Positions 54,963 to 56,418 of a stretch of 56,418 nt of DNA are shown piece after piece. The notes beneath the pieces are model-generated. The model worked only from the letters and a program-made list of their open reading frames with translations. It had not been told where the DNA came from and did not search any database. Source of the stretch: a virus; the IMG/VR virus record IMGVR_UViG_3300048872_000176, positions 1 through 56,418 of that record; one strand, written 5' to 3'. Each line of letters begins with the position of its first letter. Within the stretch, counting starts at the first letter, position 1. A program made the position numbers and the translations under genes.

Positions 54963-56418
54963 CTACTTTTTATAGTACCTACCTTCCCAACCTTCCGCTC
55001 CCAAGAATAACCCTTCAGCCCACTCAGGTGTAGATTCCATACAATTTTTCAAATCAGAAATTCCGAAAGAAAATGGATCATCGTCTTCCTCACAAACGAT
55101 TTCATCGTGGGAGTGAAACACTATATTTGCACCCATCTCGTCGGCTAGAAACATTCCATTTACTTCAATATCTCTGGCAACTCCTTGGTCGTCGTTTTCT
55201 GTGATTTTACCACCATATGTGTATACTTGACCCCAACCCTGAACAATCTGCCCGACACCGTGGCCAATTCCATCATACATAATTTTCTTACGGTCATACT
55301 CTTCACCGTCCGACTGGCGTTTTACAGTTTCTAGTTCGATTCGAGCATTAATATAGTGAAGTCCACGCCCGCTCGGAAGTTGAATTCGTAAAATAAATGT
55401 TCCATCCTTGCGCTTCCTGCGTTGAAACAAAACAACCCCCACCCTAACAGCAACACCAGTTTCTAAAACTTTGACTGCGGCTTTTTCGTACTTCTTCCAC
55501 AACTGAACAACTTCAGGATACGATTTTCTAAACGTCTCCCAAGCTAAGTAAGCTTGTTCCGCAGTTAATTTCACACCCATGTTGGCTGCGTAACCCATCA
55601 GTCCAGTCATGGTTTGATTTCCATAACGATCCATCACATACAAAATTTCGTATGTACCATCAGCATGCTTTTTCACACCAGGTCCAAGTCCGTATCCAGC
55701 CCCAAGCACTGCGGGTTTCGCTACCTGGCGTTTCGCCGCGGCACCCGCATCCTTCGGTTTGTGAACACCATCCACGATTTTAATTAAGGACTCGTACGGA
55801 ACGTTGTACATCCGGGCAGCGAAATCAAGATAAGCGTCACGCCCATCCCTGAAAACCTTAAGAATCGCATCACACCCGGCCAGCCAACCAAGCACCCGGT
55901 TTTCGATAGAACTAAGATCGCAAACAACCAACTTTTTGCCGGGATGAGATTGAATCGCAGATCGTACGCACGAAACAGTCATCCCAATAACTGATGGAAA
56001 TTCTTTCTCGGCGGCATCGTAATCTCCAGCTTCAATAATAGCAAGCGCTCGGTCATAGTTTTTTTCAACTTCTTTCATAGGCCGGGCAAGGTTTTGAACT
56101 TGAGCATCCTTACCTGCCCATCGCCCAGTGCGGGAAGCACCCATAAAAGCAAATTGGTTCCGCAACCGATCATCGTCAGACAGAAGATTTAGAATAGTCT
56201 CGAATTTCGTATGAGAAGTTTTCGAAGCTTCTTGCCGCAGCTTCAAAGCCGTGCGGAGTTCGAGTGTGATTCCGGAATCTTGCGCGAGTGCCGAAACAAC
56301 GAAATTTTTTCCGAGCGACAGGTGCGGATAATTGTGTTTTTGCGCCCAGCCTAGAAATTGGTCTCGGGAGTTGGGATTCACAAGCCCGGTCATTTCCTTC
56401 AATTTCGCCGCCAACCGT
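54963..56418 (-). CDS. family A DNA polymerase, C-terminal part (partial)
   Basis: A leftward frame open to the window edge; the first codons seen are not a reliable start, so the N-terminus lies beyond. MGASRTGRWAGKDAQVQNLAR is the family A template/primer motif. VVCDLSSIENRVLGWLAG is motif A with its catalytic Asp. KRQVAKPAVLGAGYGLG is motif B, with K...YG. FHSHDEIVCE is motif C with HDE. This is the replicative phage polymerase. No 3'-5' exonuclease part is visible in the seen region. Confidence 0.93.
   Translation of the reverse strand, partial: RLAAKLKEMTGLVNPNSRDQFLGWAQKHNYPHLSLGKNFVVSALAQDSGITLELRTALKLRQEASKTSHTKFETILNLLSDDDRLRNQFAFMGASRTGRWAGKDAQVQNLARPMKEVEKNYDRALAIIEAGDYDAAEKEFPSVIGMTVSCVRSAIQSHPGKKLVVCDLSSIENRVLGWLAGCDAILKVFRDGRDAYLDFAARMYNVPYESLIKIVDGVHKPKDAGAAAKRQVAKPAVLGAGYGLGPGVKKHADGTYEILYVMDRYGNQTMTGLMGYAANMGVKLTAEQAYLAWETFRKSYPEVVQLWKKYEKAAVKVLETGVAVRVGVVLFQRRKRKDGTFILRIQLPSGRGLHYINARIELETVKRQSDGEEYDRKKIMYDGIGHGVGQIVQGWGQVYTYGGKITENDDQGVARDIEVNGMFLADEMGANIVFHSHDEIVCEEDDDPFSFGISDLKNCMESTPEWAEGLFLGAEGWEGRYYKK

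Noticed and set aside
1-56418. CRISPR arrays, insertion sequences, integrase or attachment sites
   Set aside because: No regularly spaced identical repeats with unique spacers, no transposase and no tyrosine or serine integrase pattern were seen. The regular repeats at 900-1250 and 7130-8010 are protein-coding.
54963-56418. TTG near 56414 as the true polymerase start
   Set aside because: The frame is open to the window edge and the family is normally longer; treated as partial.

Overview
The window is part of the genome of a tailed double-stranded DNA bacteriophage (Caudoviricetes). It holds a large terminase, portal, scaffold-like protein, an N4-gp56-type major capsid protein, many beta-rich virion proteins, internal-virion-like proteins and a lysis cassette. 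No tape-measure protein, tail sheath or long-tail tube genes are seen, so a short-tailed (podovirus) particle is most likely. No integrase or clear lysogeny module is visible. The host cannot be named. Most genes carry AGGAG-type ribosome sites, and promoters look like sigma-70 (TTGACA/TATAAT). A GH10 xylanase gene would fit a phage from a soil, gut or sediment polysaccharide-rich habitat, but that is inference.

Layout. 1-1900: leftward small genes including a pentapeptide-repeat protein, next to a structured non-coding left end. 1903-2031: divergent control region. 2031-5740: rightward small genes interrupted by two GIY-YIG homing endonucleases and by a family of GGGGACCC hairpins. 5825-9582: Ser/Thr-rich fibre/decoration proteins, tiny membrane proteins and a tRNA. 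9605-15370: cupin, methyltransferase-like and three glycosyltransferase genes interleaved with jelly-roll-like virion proteins. 15380-23430: terminase, lectin-like proteins, portal and scaffold. 23474-25336: capsid gene split by a group I intron with an HNH endonuclease. 25492-38488: head-tail connector, hub and fibre genes, with a second GT9-like gene and a histidine phosphatase. 38543-44533: small coiled-coil protein, GNAT-like pair and internal virion proteins. 44517-45581: antisense GH10 xylanase. 45642-49119: GNAT-containing virion protein, SleB-like endolysin, endonuclease VII and membrane/spanin-like proteins. 49119-54962: metallophosphoesterase, RecA and a nucleotide module (ThyX, deoxyribosyltransferase-like proteins, dCMP deaminase, dATP/dGTP diphosphohydrolase-like). 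54963-56418: leftward family A DNA polymerase, cut by the window edge.

How it works together. Rightward genes are packed with 1-nt or 4-nt stop/start overlaps and read as long operons. Four leftward single genes (25492, 35743, 44517, 46858) interrupt them, each with its own TTGACA promoter, as expected for morons or mobile genes. Six homing-endonuclease-like genes mark this as a heavily colonised genome. Several promoters place the start codon 6-9 bases after the -10 box, implying leaderless transcripts. A second promoter type, TTGACTTTC-N14-TACnnT, precedes the lysis genes. The most unusual items are the xylanase, the capsid intron, an endonuclease VII fused to a deoxyribosyltransferase-like enzyme, an RNA pseudoknot at 27329-27384 and the recurrent GGGGACCC hairpins.
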